From Leptospira perolatii (GTDB lineage Bacteria > Spirochaetota > Leptospiria > Leptospirales > Leptospiraceae): a stretch of DNA of 64,000 nt. The notes under the pieces were generated by a model, which saw only the letters and a program-made list of their open reading frames with translations, was not told the DNA's origin and did not search any database. The position numbers and the translations under genes are program-made. The DNA is taken from the NCBI RefSeq assembly GCF_002811875.1, contig NZ_NPDZ01000003.1:124001-188000 (forward strand), in the 5' to 3' direction. Of this stretch, positions 27,717 through 37,430 are shown in pieces; position 1 is the first letter of the stretch; every line of letters begins with the position of its first letter.

Positions 27717-29905
27717 AAAGACCGAAGTTTAATCGCAAACAGCCAAAACCAGCAAACACTACTCAGATAGGAGAGTGGTCTAAAAAAGCTTTGGATGAGT
27801 TAGGTCTTTCTGATATGAATTCCATCCTTTGGAATACACCAGAAAAACTTCCGATCAAACCGGTCTACACTCCCGAAGATGCAAAATCTCTCGAACATAT
27901 CGATTATGCTGCTGGAATTCCACCTTTCTTGAGAGGACCTTATTCTACGATGTATGTCCAGCAACCTTGGACCATTCGTCAATATGCAGGATTTTCCACC
28001 GCAGAAGAATCGAACGCATTCTATCGTAGGAATCTAGCCGCCGGACAAAAAGGATTGTCTGTGGCGTTTGACTTAGCGACCCACAGAGGTTACGACTCCG
28101 ACCACGAAAGAGTATTAGGAGATGTAGGAAAAGCCGGAGTCGCAATCGATTCGGTCCTAGATATGAAAGTACTCTTCGACCAAATTCCTTTGGATCAAAT
28201 GTCTGTTTCCATGACGATGAATGGCGCGGTGATTCCGACCATGGCATTTTATATTGTAGCTGCAGAAGAACAAGGAGTATCCGCCGACAAACTTTCGGGA
28301 ACCATCCAGAACGATATTCTAAAAGAATTCATGGTTCGTAATACATACATTTATCCGCCGGGTCCTTCCATGAAGATCATCGCGGATATTTTCAAGTATA
28401 CTTCCGATCACATGCCCAAGTTCAATTCTATCTCTATTTCCGGGTACCATATGCAAGAAGCTGGTGCCACTGCTGATATTGAACTTGCTTATACTCTCGC
28501 GGACGGACTGGAGTACATTCGAACCGGAATCCATGCAGGAATGGATGTGGATAGTTTTGCTCCTAGGCTATCTTTTTTCTGGGCGATCGGAATGAGCCAC
28601 TTTATGGAAATCGCAAAGATGCGAGCCGGAAGATTGCTCTGGGCAAAAATCGTAAAACAGTTCAACCCTAAGAGCACCAAATCCCTGGCACTTCGAACTC
28701 ATTGCCAAACCTCCGGCTGGAGTCTTACGGAACAAGATCCATTCAATAACGTAGCTCGTACTTGTATCGAAGCTCTCGCGGCCTCGTTGGGTCATACTCA
28801 ATCCTTGCACACAAACGCTTTGGACGAAGCGATCGCTCTTCCGACGGATTTCTCTGCCCGAATCGCGAGAAATACTCAGATCTATCTCCAGGAAGAAACG
28901 AATATACATAGAGTCGTGGATCCTTGGGGAGGATCCTATTACGTGGAGGCATTGACCAATGATCTAGCCCACAGGGCTTGGGAACTCATCGAGGAAGTGG
29001 AGAAACTCGGCGGAATGGCAAAGGCAATCGAGACCGGAATTCCAAAAATGAGAATCGAGGAAGCTGCCGCCCGTAAACAAGCAAGGATCGATTCCGGAAA
29101 AGACGTAATCGTGGGAGTCAATAGATACAGGCCTGCAAAAGAAAATCCTTTAGATATATTAGATATCGATAATACTGCGGTTCGAGAAGCACAGATCCGC
29201 AAACTAAAAGAGATGAAAAAGAACAGAGACTCGGCCGCGGTAGAAGCATCATTGAATGCAATCACCAAATGCGCAGAAGGCGGACCCGGGAATTTGCTAG
29301 ATCTGGCAGTGGACGCTGCACGCAAGAGAGCCTCTCTGGGAGAAATTTCTTACGCTATGGAAAAAGTATTCGGCAGATACCAAGCTACGATCCGTTCTAT
29401 TTCAGGAGTATATTCCTCAGAAATAGAATCAGATCCAGATTTCAAGAGAGCGAAAGAATTATCGGATAAGTTTTCACACATGGAAGGAAGACGCCCCAGA
29501 ATCATGGTCGCTAAAATGGGCCAAGACGGACATGACCGCGGAGCGAAAGTGATCGCGACCAGCTTTGCGGATATGGGCTTTGACGTAGATATAGGACCTC
29601 TTTTCCAAACACCTGCGGAAGCAGCAAAGCAAGCAGTGGAAAACGACGTGCATATCCTTGGAATTTCCAGCCTTGCGGCAGGCCATAAGACTTTAGTGCC
29701 ACAAGTGATCTCTGAACTTAAGAAATTAGGAAGAGATGATATTCTAGTGATTGCCGGAGGAGTTATCCCTCAGCAAGATTATGACACCCTCTACAAATCC
29801 GGAGTGAATGGGATATTCGGTCCAGGCACAAAAATATCCAAAGCAGCAGTGGATATCCTAGAACTTTTGATCCAAAGTTTGGAGGATGCCAAAGTTCATG
29901 CCTGA
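27713..29905 (+). CDS. mutB: Methylmalonyl-CoA mutase, large (catalytic) subunit
   Basis: This 730-residue B12-dependent subunit has a substrate-binding barrel ([51 protein letters not shown]) and a C-terminal cobalamin domain with the DxHxxG motif in [13 protein letters not shown]. It converts methylmalonyl-CoA to succinyl-CoA using adenosylcobalamin. It overlaps the small-subunit gene by 4 bases and meaB by 20 bases, so all three are surely one operon. Length and motifs are standard. Confidence 0.97.
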   Translation: MKRPKFNRKQPKPANTTQIGEWSKKALDELGLSDMNSILWNTPEKLPIKPVYTPEDAKSLEHIDYAAGIPPFLRGPYSTMYVQQPWTIRQYAGFSTAEESNAFYRRNLAAGQKGLSVAFDLATHRGYDSDHERVLGDVGKAGVAIDSVLDMKVLFDQIPLDQMSVSMTMNGAVIPTMAFYIVAAEEQGVSADKLSGTIQNDILKEFMVRNTYIYPPGPSMKIIADIFKYTSDHMPKFNSISISGYHMQEAGATADIELAYTLADGLEYIRTGIHAGMDVDSFAPRLSFFWAIGMSHFMEIAKMRAGRLLWAKIVKQFNPKSTKSLALRTHCQTSGWSLTEQDPFNNVARTCIEALAASLGHTQSLHTNALDEAIALPTDFSARIARNTQIYLQEETNIHRVVDPWGGSYYVEALTNDLAHRAWELIEEVEKLGGMAKAIETGIPKMRIEEAAARKQARIDSGKDVIVGVNRYRPAKENPLDILDIDNTAVREAQIRKLKEMKKNRDSAAVEASLNAITKCAEGGPGNLLDLAVDAARKRASLGEISYAMEKVFGRYQATIRSISGVYSSEIESDPDFKRAKELSDKFSHMEGRRPRIMVAKMGQDGHDRGAKVIATSFADMGFDVDIGPLFQTPAEAAKQAVENDVHILGISSLAAGHKTLVPQVISELKKLGRDDILVIAGGVIPQQDYDTLYKSGVNGIFGPGTKISKAAVDILELLIQSLEDAKVHA

Positions 29906-30947
29906 ACCTCCGAATCCAGAAAAAGGGATTCGGGAACCTAGCCTCTTGCGAGGCACGATCCGAAAAAAGTCCCTTCCAAATCTGGAGACTTTCGTAGAAG
30001 GCATATTAGGAGGAGACATCGTTCTGTTGAGCAGAGCGATCACTCTTATTGAAAGCACACTCCCCGAGCACCATGATCTCGCGGAACAAATTTTAGACCG
30101 TTGCCTTCCCCATTCCGGTAAAAGTATTCGAATTGGAATCACCGGAATTCCGGGCGTAGGTAAAAGCACCTTCATTGAATCTTTCGGGAACCATGTCCTA
30201 GACCAAGGCAAAAAGATCGCAGTACTTACGATCGATCCTTCTTCCCAATTATCCAAGGGATCCATCCTAGGAGACAAGACTAGAATGGAATCTCTTTCTC
30301 GAAGGGAACGGGCCTATATTCGCCCTTCTCCCTCCGGAGATTCTTTGGGCGGGGTCGCTAGAAAAACGAGAGAAACCATTTTCCTTTGTGAGGCAGCCGG
30401 ATTCGATACAGTGCTAGTCGAAACCGTAGGTGTAGGCCAATCAGAAACCGCAGTCCATTCCATGGTGGATGTTTTTCTATTACTAATGATTGCAGGCGCA
30501 GGAGACGAGCTCCAAGGAATCAAGAGAGGAATCATGGAGATGGCGGATTTAATCGCGATCACCAAAGCAGACGGAGACAATATTTCGCGTTCGGAACGCA
30601 CGAAGGCAGAAACACTCTCGGCGATTCGATTTTTGCCTCCTCACGAATCAAGGGTGCCCACGGAAGTTTTGACCTGTTCCGCTCTGACCGGAAACGGAAT
30701 CGGGGCTGTCTGGACAGAAATTTTATCCTATGTGGAACAAGTGCAAAAAAACGGAACGCTTCAAAACAAACGAAAGGAACAAGCAAGGTACTGGCTAAAA
30801 GAATCCGTTCAATCAATGCTTCTGGAAGATTTTAGACTCAAACTAGGATCCGATTTTATCTCAGCAGAAAATGCGGTGACTGAGGGTAAAATCAGTTCCT
30901 TCAGAGCTGCGAGAGCGCTATTAGCAAAGTATAAGAATAGTAGATAA
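29886..30947 (+). CDS. meaB: Methylmalonyl-CoA mutase-associated GTPase MeaB
   Basis: This 353-residue G3E-type GTPase protects and reloads the mutase with adenosylcobalamin. The P-loop is [10 protein letters not shown]; other motifs are [31 protein letters not shown] and AITKADGDN. The start overlaps the mutase large-subunit gene. GGAGG directly abuts ATG 29886, while ATG 29898 lies 12 bases after it, so either could be used. A terminator-like hairpin follows the stop. Confidence 0.95.
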   Translation: MPKFMPEPPNPEKGIREPSLLRGTIRKKSLPNLETFVEGILGGDIVLLSRAITLIESTLPEHHDLAEQILDRCLPHSGKSIRIGITGIPGVGKSTFIESFGNHVLDQGKKIAVLTIDPSSQLSKGSILGDKTRMESLSRRERAYIRPSPSGDSLGGVARKTRETIFLCEAAGFDTVLVETVGVGQSETAVHSMVDVFLLLMIAGAGDELQGIKRGIMEMADLIAITKADGDNISRSERTKAETLSAIRFLPPHESRVPTEVLTCSALTGNGIGAVWTEILSYVEQVQKNGTLQNKRKEQARYWLKESVQSMLLEDFRLKLGSDFISAENAVTEGKISSFRAARALLAKYKNSR

Positions 30948-30989
30948 AAAAATCCTAAACTTCAAAAGTTTCTCATCAAAGGATTTTTA
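30947..30989 (+). terminator. Terminator after the mutase operon
   Basis: The stem AAAAATCCT (30948-30956) pairs with AGGATTTTT (30980-30988), giving a built-in T-run. A second small hairpin AAACTT/AAGTTT lies in the loop. It directly follows the meaB stop. The remaining bases up to about 31125 are AT-rich with no gene. Confidence 0.65.
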
Positions 30990-31129
30990 TATGTTACAAA
31001 ATAGTAATATACAATTGTTCATCTTTTGAAGAATTCAATCGACCACCGACCACGGTATCAATCCAAATTTCGAAAAATTCTTTTTTTCCTACAATCGAAT
31101 TGTCCGGCCTTTGCATAGATAGGATAGAA

Positions 31130-31158
31130 TTGACAGGATAGAAAAATAAAAATTAATA
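31130..31158 (+). promoter_or_regulatory. Candidate sigma-70-type promoter of the TonB operon
   Basis: TTGACA (31130-31135) is followed after 17 bases by TTAATA (31153-31158), a weak -10. Transcription would begin near 31165, about 45 bases before the first ATG (31209). The 9-mer AGGATAGAA occurs twice here (31121-31129 and 31135-31143), around the -35. Leptospira promoters are not well defined, so this is tentative. Confidence 0.4.
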
Positions 31159-31208
31159 GGTTGTACCTTAGCGGTCAATTTGTCCTAAAATTAAGGCAGG
31201 ATGTCACC

Positions 31209-31592
31209 ATGTCTCGATTGATTCCCAGGATGTTTCTTGGAGCTTTGATTCTTTCGTCTTTCATTCAATGCGCCACGGCAAGTGCCGGTTTATCCACAAG
31301 CACGATCCCTATGGCGGACAAAAAATATAAGGTGCTCGGTCCTGTCGAAGGCCAGGAAACCTGGTTCACCTTCGATATCGCAATCATTGGGATTCCTTTC
31401 CACGCGCCTCCGATCGACAAATTAGTCGATTCTCTCCAAAAATCGAAGGAGGCGGATGCTTTGATCAATATTAGATATTGGAATGATAAGTTCGTATTAT
31501 TATTTCTGACGATCAATCGATTTCATATATCTGCAGAAGCAGTGAAATTCGAAGAAGATTCGACCGAGCCCGGTAAAAAGAAAGGAAGATAG
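31209..31592 (+). CDS. Small lipoprotein, first gene of the TonB operon
   Basis: The precursor has about 127 residues, with a signal peptide ending LSSFIQC (Cys21), which fits the loose spirochaetal lipobox. The mature part contains KKYKVLGPVEGQETWFTF and KSKEADALINIRYWNDKFVLL, and a short basic tail. The pattern resembles small bacterial lipoproteins that carry one beta-rich domain. ATG 31209 is chosen over the open-frame start at 31161 because it gives a normal signal peptide. It precedes two more lipoprotein genes and the TonB receptor. Function unknown. Confidence 0.72.
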   Translation: MSRLIPRMFLGALILSSFIQCATASAGLSTSTIPMADKKYKVLGPVEGQETWFTFDIAIIGIPFHAPPIDKLVDSLQKSKEADALINIRYWNDKFVLLFLTINRFHISAEAVKFEEDSTEPGKKKGR

Positions 31593-31612
31593 ATTTCGGA
31601 AGAAGATCCATT

Positions 31613-32071
31613 ATGAAAAAGTTAAGTCTTTTTTACCTGGGCGCGACTTTCCTGTTGCTTTCCAACTGTTCCGGCTCGTTTGCATTGGGTGACATCGGAG
31701 GGCGAATCAGGAATCCGCAACTTTTTGAATCCGCGACGATCATCCGGAGTTCCGATTATCTGGAATTAGGAGAATCGATCGGAGAAAGTTCCACATTCTT
31801 CCTTTTCGGATTGTGGCCTGTTACCAATCCGTTGAACGTTGATTATGCGCTCAGCGAGGCAGTCAGAAAAATTCCCGGGGGCAAAACAATCATCAGATTG
31901 AAAATTTGGCAAGAAACCCATCTCTTTTTCCCGGTAGGCACAGTAAGTGTTCTAAAAGTAAAAGGAATGGTAGTCGGCGCAGCTCACGAAGAAGTAAGCC
32001 CTGCTCCCCCTCGGAACCAAGGCTCGGGGACTCAGAATGATGGCGGGATTTCTGTAGGAGGTAAAAAATAG
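31613..32071 (+). CDS. Small lipoprotein, TonB operon
   Basis: This 152-residue precursor has the lipobox LLLSNC (Cys19). The mature domain includes LGDIGGRIRNPQLFESATIIRSS, then FFLFGLWPVTNPLNVDYALSEAV and GGKTIIRLKIWQE, and ends in a Gly/Ser/Pro-rich tail (about 130-152). The FGLWPV..ALSEA pattern is reminiscent of the lipoprotein encoded upstream, so the two may be distant paralogues. It ends immediately before the next ATG (32072). No named function; envelope location inferred. Confidence 0.75.
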   Translation: MKKLSLFYLGATFLLLSNCSGSFALGDIGGRIRNPQLFESATIIRSSDYLELGESIGESSTFFLFGLWPVTNPLNVDYALSEAVRKIPGGKTIIRLKIWQETHLFFPVGTVSVLKVKGMVVGAAHEEVSPAPPRNQGSGTQNDGGISVGGKK

Positions 32072-32425
32072 ATGCTCTCTACTTCCTTCCGAATCAAAAT
32101 ATTTATATTGCTTATCGCAATCGTCTTAGGCAACTGCGTCACCAAAGACGTTGTCAGCGCTGGAGACTCCAATAGCCAAATTCTTGCCGCAGCTAATTTT
32201 CTAGCGAATAAGTGCGGCACTACGATTCCGCAACCAATCCCCTTAGCAGTGAGCGACGTTTATAGAAGAAACCTAGATCTTTGCAGCATTGCTATTACAA
32301 AATCCGAATGTCCCTTTGTCGGCTATCCAGTTGCTTGTTTATTCATTTATTTTGATAAACCTGCCGAACAGATTCCTTGGTATATCAACTATAAAGATAG
32401 TTTAGTAACTCCGAAGATACCTTAA
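32072..32425 (+). CDS. Small lipoprotein with four or more cysteines, TonB operon
   Basis: This 117-residue precursor has a signal peptide ending IVLGNC (Cys22). The mature part has further cysteines in NKCGTTIP, LDLCSIAITKSECPF and VACLFIYF, suggesting disulfides. It starts at the base after the previous stop and ends one base before the TonB receptor, so translation is tightly coupled. No family recognised. Confidence 0.72.
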   Translation: MLSTSFRIKIFILLIAIVLGNCVTKDVVSAGDSNSQILAAANFLANKCGTTIPQPIPLAVSDVYRRNLDLCSIAITKSECPFVGYPVACLFIYFDKPAEQIPWYINYKDSLVTPKIP

Positions 32426-32426
32426 T

Positions 32427-34958
32427 ATGAAAACGACCGTATCGAAAATCTTATTATTGTTAGTTGTAGCTCCATTGGAACTACTGGCCGAGGTCTCCTT
32501 CAAGGCGAGATTATTCTCTCGCCAGAAAAATCAGGGAGAGCCCAGGGTCAACGTACTCATTTTTGAAACTAAAAAGTTCTACAAGACTGACGACGAAGGT
32601 TATTTCGAAGCAACGGTTCCGACTCCAGGAACCTACAGATTCAGACTCAACCGCTTGGACGGGATGCAAGAGATCAAACACAATGTAGACGACTCCGGAG
32701 AATTGGTTACAATCTATACCGACTCAGGAAGCACCGGAGGAATCGGAGGATCCACTCAAAAAGGTGCGATCACTGTAACCGGTGAGAGAGAAAAGCCATT
32801 ACTTTCTAGAACTACGATCAAATACGACGAGATCAAACGGATGCCTGGTACTTTCGGTGAACCTTTGCGTGCATTGGAAACAGTCCCAGGAGTTGTACCC
32901 GCGGCTTCGTTTGGAGCAGGTGCAAACAACTATGTGATCCGAGGTGCTGACCCAAATTCAAACTTATATTTGATCGATGATCTTCCTGTATTCTATCCGT
33001 TCCACCTGGATGGATTGACTGCAGTACTAAACGCAAACTTGATCAAGTCCATCGACGTGTACACCGGCGTATTTCCTGCAAACTTCAACAACGCATTAGG
33101 CGGGGTAATCCATATAGATACCGTAGACAAAGTCGAGAGAAGGCAGGTCAATTTGCTGATGTCTCTTTGGGCATCCGGTGTCAATTACATGCAGCCCACT
33201 TTTGATGGCAAAGGCTATATCGCCGCAGCAGTTCGTGCCGGTTATTTGAATAAACTTTTCTCTGAAGGATTTAGTAGGCTAGGTGCGGATTTACCGGAAG
33301 GGATTCGACTACCTACCTTTGTGGATTCACAGGTAAAGTTCGTACATAATTTTAACAACAGCCATCAGATCTCTTTCTATTCCTTTACTTCCAAGGACGA
33401 GCTCGCGTTTAATCCACCGGCAAAATTTCACAACGATCCAACCACAGACCAACTTGCAGTATTTGCAGGAGGTACTTTTTCTGCGGGGCAAGGTTTTAGA
33501 ACGCAAGCACTGCGTTATACTTGGAAACCTACTGAGACTTTCTCGAATCGCCTTACATTTATCAGTTACGATCCATTCGTAGATTTTAATGTTACTTTAG
33601 GAACCATCAAAGGAAAGAACAGAGCTGCCGGAGCTTACGAAGGAATTCGACAAGATGCATTTTGGGATCCAAATCGATTCTTGTCTGTTGAATTCGGAAC
33701 TGAAGCGCGCTTGCTTCATTATTATATAGAAGGGGATACGATCATTCAAAAGGATCCGAACAATCCTAGTCCAAACCCCTACAATACAGCCAACCCAGAT
33801 TTTCAAACCCTTCCGACCAATCAGAGGGTAAACGGAACTTACTATAACTCTTATCTCACCACCAAAATCAAATTAGGCGGGCTCCAGATCGAGCCAGGTG
33901 TAAGGTACGACTATATTCCTTATGTAAACAACGGAGCTCTTGGCCCGAGGGCGCAAGCGTCTTACAAGATTGATTCCATTGGCAAAGGGATGACCATCTT
34001 TGCGGGTGGTGGAGATTTTTACCGCTATCCTTTGGATACTAGATTTAATAAGGACAGTGGAAACCCTCACCTTCGATTTGAAAAAGTATTCAAATACGGA
34101 GGAGGGATTGATCAGCAACTCGCCGGAGATTACCAAATTAAAGGAGAAATCTTTAAGCAGGAATATTCAAATCTTTGGGTAGATGATCCTTATATTACGG
34201 ATTTCATAGGAACCAATCCGAATCCTTATGCGAGAATCGTTCAGCCTTATGTCATGAACAAACAGCTGAACACTTCCAATAGCGGAACTGGCTGGTCGAG
34301 AGGATACGAATTAGTTTTACGTAAAAACTCTCGTCCGGGCACGAAAGGATGGTTTGGTTGGATTACTTATACGTGGTCTCAGACCTTCAGAAATAACAAT
34401 ATCTATAGGCCGGATGCAAACGCTCCTGTACTTTCTTCGGCAGAAGAAAGGCTGGTGGCACAGTTTTATAGGAATTCTAAAGAGACACTTTACGATTTCG
34501 ACAGAACTCACGTAATGAACATGATCTTTGGATGGAGATGGAGCCAAGAATGGCAATTTGGAGCTCGCTGGTCATACTTGACGAATAGACCCTTCACTCC
34601 GATTGTGGGAGATGACGGTGGAAAGTTCAGTAACCCGGCAAATGGTCAAACGATCTGGATTCCGGAATATGCGAATAATCCATACCTGGCAGACTATATC
34701 AATACGAGAAGATTGAAGCCTTACCATCGTTTGGATATTCGATTCGACAGGTTCTTCAATTACGAGTGGGGATATGTGAACATTTTCTTCGAGATCATCA
34801 ACGTGTATCTGAGAAAGAACGTGGTGGATCAAAATTTTGATAATACCAAACCATTTTCGGCCACCAACCCCACGCCGTCTCAGACTTTCGGAACCGTGGA
34901 GCTTCCGGGAGGAGTAGTCATCCCATTCTTCAACCTTGGTGTGGAGGTGAAATTCTGA
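32427..34958 (+). CDS. TonB-dependent outer-membrane receptor
   Basis: The 843-residue precursor has a signal peptide (LLLLVVAPLELLA), an N-terminal carboxypeptidase-regulatory-like domain (about 25-100; VNVLIFETKKFYKTDDEGYF), and a plug domain (about 125-245) with LRALETVPGVVPAASFGAGANNYVIRGADPNSNLYLIDDLPVF. A beta-barrel follows, ending with aromatic F-N-L-G-V-E-V-K-F, typical for outer-membrane insertion. It imports a scarce ligand with energy from TonB/ExbBD, encoded downstream. Cargo is unknown. A similar lipoprotein/receptor/exbBD/tonB cluster in pathogenic Leptospira has been linked to peroxide stress and PerR, but orthology is not shown here. Its stop overlaps the next start. Confidence 0.93.
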   Translation: MKTTVSKILLLLVVAPLELLAEVSFKARLFSRQKNQGEPRVNVLIFETKKFYKTDDEGYFEATVPTPGTYRFRLNRLDGMQEIKHNVDDSGELVTIYTDSGSTGGIGGSTQKGAITVTGEREKPLLSRTTIKYDEIKRMPGTFGEPLRALETVPGVVPAASFGAGANNYVIRGADPNSNLYLIDDLPVFYPFHLDGLTAVLNANLIKSIDVYTGVFPANFNNALGGVIHIDTVDKVERRQVNLLMSLWASGVNYMQPTFDGKGYIAAAVRAGYLNKLFSEGFSRLGADLPEGIRLPTFVDSQVKFVHNFNNSHQISFYSFTSKDELAFNPPAKFHNDPTTDQLAVFAGGTFSAGQGFRTQALRYTWKPTETFSNRLTFISYDPFVDFNVTLGTIKGKNRAAGAYEGIRQDAFWDPNRFLSVEFGTEARLLHYYIEGDTIIQKDPNNPSPNPYNTANPDFQTLPTNQRVNGTYYNSYLTTKIKLGGLQIEPGVRYDYIPYVNNGALGPRAQASYKIDSIGKGMTIFAGGGDFYRYPLDTRFNKDSGNPHLRFEKVFKYGGGIDQQLAGDYQIKGEIFKQEYSNLWVDDPYITDFIGTNPNPYARIVQPYVMNKQLNTSNSGTGWSRGYELVLRKNSRPGTKGWFGWITYTWSQTFRNNNIYRPDANAPVLSSAEERLVAQFYRNSKETLYDFDRTHVMNMIFGWRWSQEWQFGARWSYLTNRPFTPIVGDDGGKFSNPANGQTIWIPEYANNPYLADYINTRRLKPYHRLDIRFDRFFNYEWGYVNIFFEIINVYLRKNVVDQNFDNTKPFSATNPTPSQTFGTVELPGGVVIPFFNLGVEVKF

Positions 34959-35464
34959 TGAAACGGAAATTGTACCTAACTTCAATACACAGATGGCTTC
35001 TAACATCTATTTTCAGCGTTTTGCTTTTCTCTGCCTGTCATCTACCGAATGATGATAAATCATTTGATGACCAGAATCAGCAGAGAATTATATTACAGTA
35101 TCTAATGCAGACTCCTGCAAATCCGAATGGTGAGTGCCTTTCCTCCGCGTCTGCAGCTCAGATTTGTCTAAACGCAAGTGCAGATCTCTCTGGAACTGTA
35201 ACCGAATCAGTATTGTCTCAACTCTTCTCAGGATCCGCTTCGATTACTACTTACTCTCAATATTGCTCTGCGTTGTTAAGCTCCGATTCGTTTGTAAGGT
35301 TCAGCGAAAAAGCAAAAGAATGCGTGATGGTTTGCAACAAGGAATACTGGCAGGATCTGAATTCGCAAAGCTTATGCGGAGGACAGAGCGCGGACTTGAT
35401 CAGTGGCTCCTCGACCGGAACGTTGTCTTGCATTCGAATCTGCACGAGTGTTTCCGGACCCTGA
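34958..35464 (+). CDS. Cysteine-rich lipoprotein downstream of the TonB receptor
   Basis: This 168-residue precursor has the lipobox VLLFSAC (Cys27). The mature region is low in charge and rich in Ser and Cys (GECLSSASAAQICLNA, YCSALLSS, KECVMVCNKEYW, SLCGGQ, LSCIRICTS), with about nine cysteines that could form disulfides. Start and receptor stop overlap (TGATG). By analogy with receptor-associated surface lipoproteins, it may help capture ligand for the receptor; this is inference from position only. Confidence 0.75.
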   Translation: MKRKLYLTSIHRWLLTSIFSVLLFSACHLPNDDKSFDDQNQQRIILQYLMQTPANPNGECLSSASAAQICLNASADLSGTVTESVLSQLFSGSASITTYSQYCSALLSSDSFVRFSEKAKECVMVCNKEYWQDLNSQSLCGGQSADLISGSSTGTLSCIRICTSVSGP

Positions 35465-35483
35465 TTTAGAAAAAGGAACAAAA

Positions 35484-35531
35484 ATGAAATTATCAGGATC
35501 TTATCTATCAAAAACAGGAACAAAAGGATAG
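35484..35531 (+). other. 15-codon mini-ORF before exbB
   Basis: ATG 35484 is preceded by AAAAAGGAAC, a good ribosome-binding site, and encodes MKLSGSYLSKTGTKG before a TAG at 35529. The exbB ATG follows 6 bases later. It may only couple translation across the 73-base gap or be a remnant; nothing shows that the peptide is functional. Confidence 0.3.
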
Positions 35532-35537
35532 CCCACA

Positions 35538-36152
35538 ATGAATTTTGAATTATTAATCGAAGTTGGGGAAAATGCAATCTTCATCATTATGTTTATTGCA
35601 AGTATACTTGCAGTGGCTGTAGGCGTGGAACGTACTGTTATTTTTCAAAAGAATACAAAGAATTCAAAAGCCCTCCTCCCTGAAATCGTGCAGCATGTTC
35701 GAAGCGGGGATTTGAAAGAAGCGGACAAATTCTTTCATTCTCACCCGGAAAACGTATACGCACGTTTTGCGGAATTTGCCTCGCAACATTCCCAATCCGG
35801 AAGAGAGAGTCTTTCCGAATTGATGGAAGGAAAGATTATCGGAGAAAGAGTCGATTTTGAGCAAAGATTATCTATTTTGAATACACTTGGAAATAATGCT
35901 CCATTTATCGGATTATTGGGAACAATCTTCGGTGTGATCAATGCATTTTATCGCTTGGGAACTCTTGGAAACACAGGAGCGGAAGTAGTGATGCGGAGTA
36001 TTTCGACAGCGCTGCTTGCTACTGCCGCAGGTCTTGCAGTCGCGATTCCAGTGGTCATGGCAAACAATTACTTCACTAGAAAACTGAAAGTGATTCAGGC
36101 TAACTTAGACATACTTTCGAAAGAATTCTTAGCGAATCTTTCCAAAAAATAG
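35538..36152 (+). CDS. exbB: ExbB/TolQ-type proton channel of the TonB operon
   Basis: This 204-residue protein has three membrane helices. The first is near residues 12-32, followed by a large cytoplasmic loop. The family core is LNTLGNNAPFIGLLGTIFGVINAFYRLG and MRSISTALLATAAGLAVAIPVVMANNYF. It forms the pentameric channel around ExbD and drives TonB. It is followed after 30 bases by exbD. It is longer and differs in sequence from the orphan ExbB at 13.4 kb. Confidence 0.92.
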   Translation: MNFELLIEVGENAIFIIMFIASILAVAVGVERTVIFQKNTKNSKALLPEIVQHVRSGDLKEADKFFHSHPENVYARFAEFASQHSQSGRESLSELMEGKIIGERVDFEQRLSILNTLGNNAPFIGLLGTIFGVINAFYRLGTLGNTGAEVVMRSISTALLATAAGLAVAIPVVMANNYFTRKLKVIQANLDILSKEFLANLSKK

Positions 36153-36182
36153 AGAGAAGTTCATACTTAGGGGGAAAGATCT

Positions 36183-36587
36183 ATGGCAGGGCAAGCTTCT
36201 TCCGGCGATAGCGACGAAATCGGAAATATCAATATCACTCCTATGGTGGATGTGATTTTAGTACTGCTAGTGATCTTTATGGTCACAGCAAACTTTTTGA
36301 AAAAGGAATCCATCAATATCAATTTACCGAAGGTAGATGCTTCGGATCCAAATGTGGCGCAATCCGTCCAAGTAGCCCTGACAAAAGACGGGAAGATCGT
36401 ATTAGAAGGATCTGAAACAACCGCCGAGAAATTGGGAAGCCATCTCGCGCGAGATTCCAAAATTCGTCCGAACATGAGAATCACCTTATCTGCAGATGCA
36501 TCTTTGCCTTACGGAAAGATCGCAGAAGTGATGGGAGTGGTTCGTAGGTCTGGAGTAAGACAGATCGCTCTATCTGTAAAAAGATAG
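36183..36587 (+). CDS. exbD: ExbD-type protein of the TonB operon
   Basis: This 134-residue protein has a cytoplasmic start (SGDSDEIGNINITPMVD), a single helix with the conserved aspartate (Asp23) in VDVILVLLVIFMVTANF, and a periplasmic domain ending KIAEVMGVVRRSGVRQIALSVKR. The NITPMVDVILVLLVIFM signature is standard for ExbD. It pairs with ExbB upstream; the tonB gene begins 19 bases downstream. Confidence 0.93.
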   Translation: MAGQASSGDSDEIGNINITPMVDVILVLLVIFMVTANFLKKESININLPKVDASDPNVAQSVQVALTKDGKIVLEGSETTAEKLGSHLARDSKIRPNMRITLSADASLPYGKIAEVMGVVRRSGVRQIALSVKR

Positions 36588-36605
36588 GCAAAGGATTATC
36601 CGGAA

Positions 36606-37262
36606 GTGAAGGAAAAACTGATACAGTTTCTGAAGACCAGCAAGATTTGGTTCTTTTCCAAGAACTTATGGGATCGCTGTCTCTACGGATCCATCTTACT
36701 TCACTTTGTTGCATTCGGTTCTTATTATGCTGCGACTCATTGGGAATATGAGGATGTAGATTCCGAAAGATTAGAGATCGAAGATATAGAAGTGGATATC
36801 CAAGATATTCCTCCGGAACTTGTAGGGGGAGAAAACTCTCCAGCTCCTGTAGAAAAACAAGAATGGGTCGAAGGTACCAAAAAAGACGGAGAAGATCCTG
36901 AAGAACAAGATGTGGACTTCAATAAAGTCTCAGGAGATGGGACAGATAAAGACGGATATTTGTACGCGGTTTACGGAGACCGTCCACCTACTCCCATCAT
37001 AGATTTTGATCTCAGAGATTTCTTCCCACCGAAGGCAAAACAACAGGGGATCTCCTACGCAAAAACAATCGTAGAAGTACGCGTAGACGAACAAGGAAAT
37101 TTGGTAGATGCCAGAGTGATCAAGGCGGATATCCGAAAATACGGATTTGAAGAAGCTGCGATCAATATCGTAAAATATGCGAGATGGTCACCCGGATATC
37201 TAAATGGAAGACCAACCAGAATGAACCATAGGATTCCGGTTAACTTCAATTTAGAAGACTAG
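36606..37262 (+). CDS. tonB: TonB-family energy transducer with an acidic linker
   Basis: This 218-residue protein starts at GTG 36606. It has a cytoplasmic N-terminus, one membrane helix (about 26-44), a linker of about 95 residues and a C-terminal TonB domain (about 140-218; KTIVEVRVDEQGNLVDARVIKADI, FEEAAINIVKYARWSPGYLNGRPTR). The linker is strikingly acidic (SERLEIEDIEVDIQDIPPE, EDPEEQDVDF) rather than the Pro/Lys-rich rod of classical TonB. It carries energy from ExbBD to the receptor. It is the last gene before a 176-base gap. Confidence 0.9.
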   Translation: MKEKLIQFLKTSKIWFFSKNLWDRCLYGSILLHFVAFGSYYAATHWEYEDVDSERLEIEDIEVDIQDIPPELVGGENSPAPVEKQEWVEGTKKDGEDPEEQDVDFNKVSGDGTDKDGYLYAVYGDRPPTPIIDFDLRDFFPPKAKQQGISYAKTIVEVRVDEQGNLVDARVIKADIRKYGFEEAAINIVKYARWSPGYLNGRPTRMNHRIPVNFNLED

Positions 37263-37430
37263 AGTTCGTTTTCCCTGCAAACATGTTCAATTACATCGAA
37301 TCTGACTTAATTTGCACATCTTTACCATGAGTTTGCGTAATTTTCCTTTGCTACTTTTAGGATAGAAAAGCAAAAGCGGGTGCAGATTTAAACGTTACGT
37401 GTTCTGCTGCTCATAGACTTGGAATCAGCG

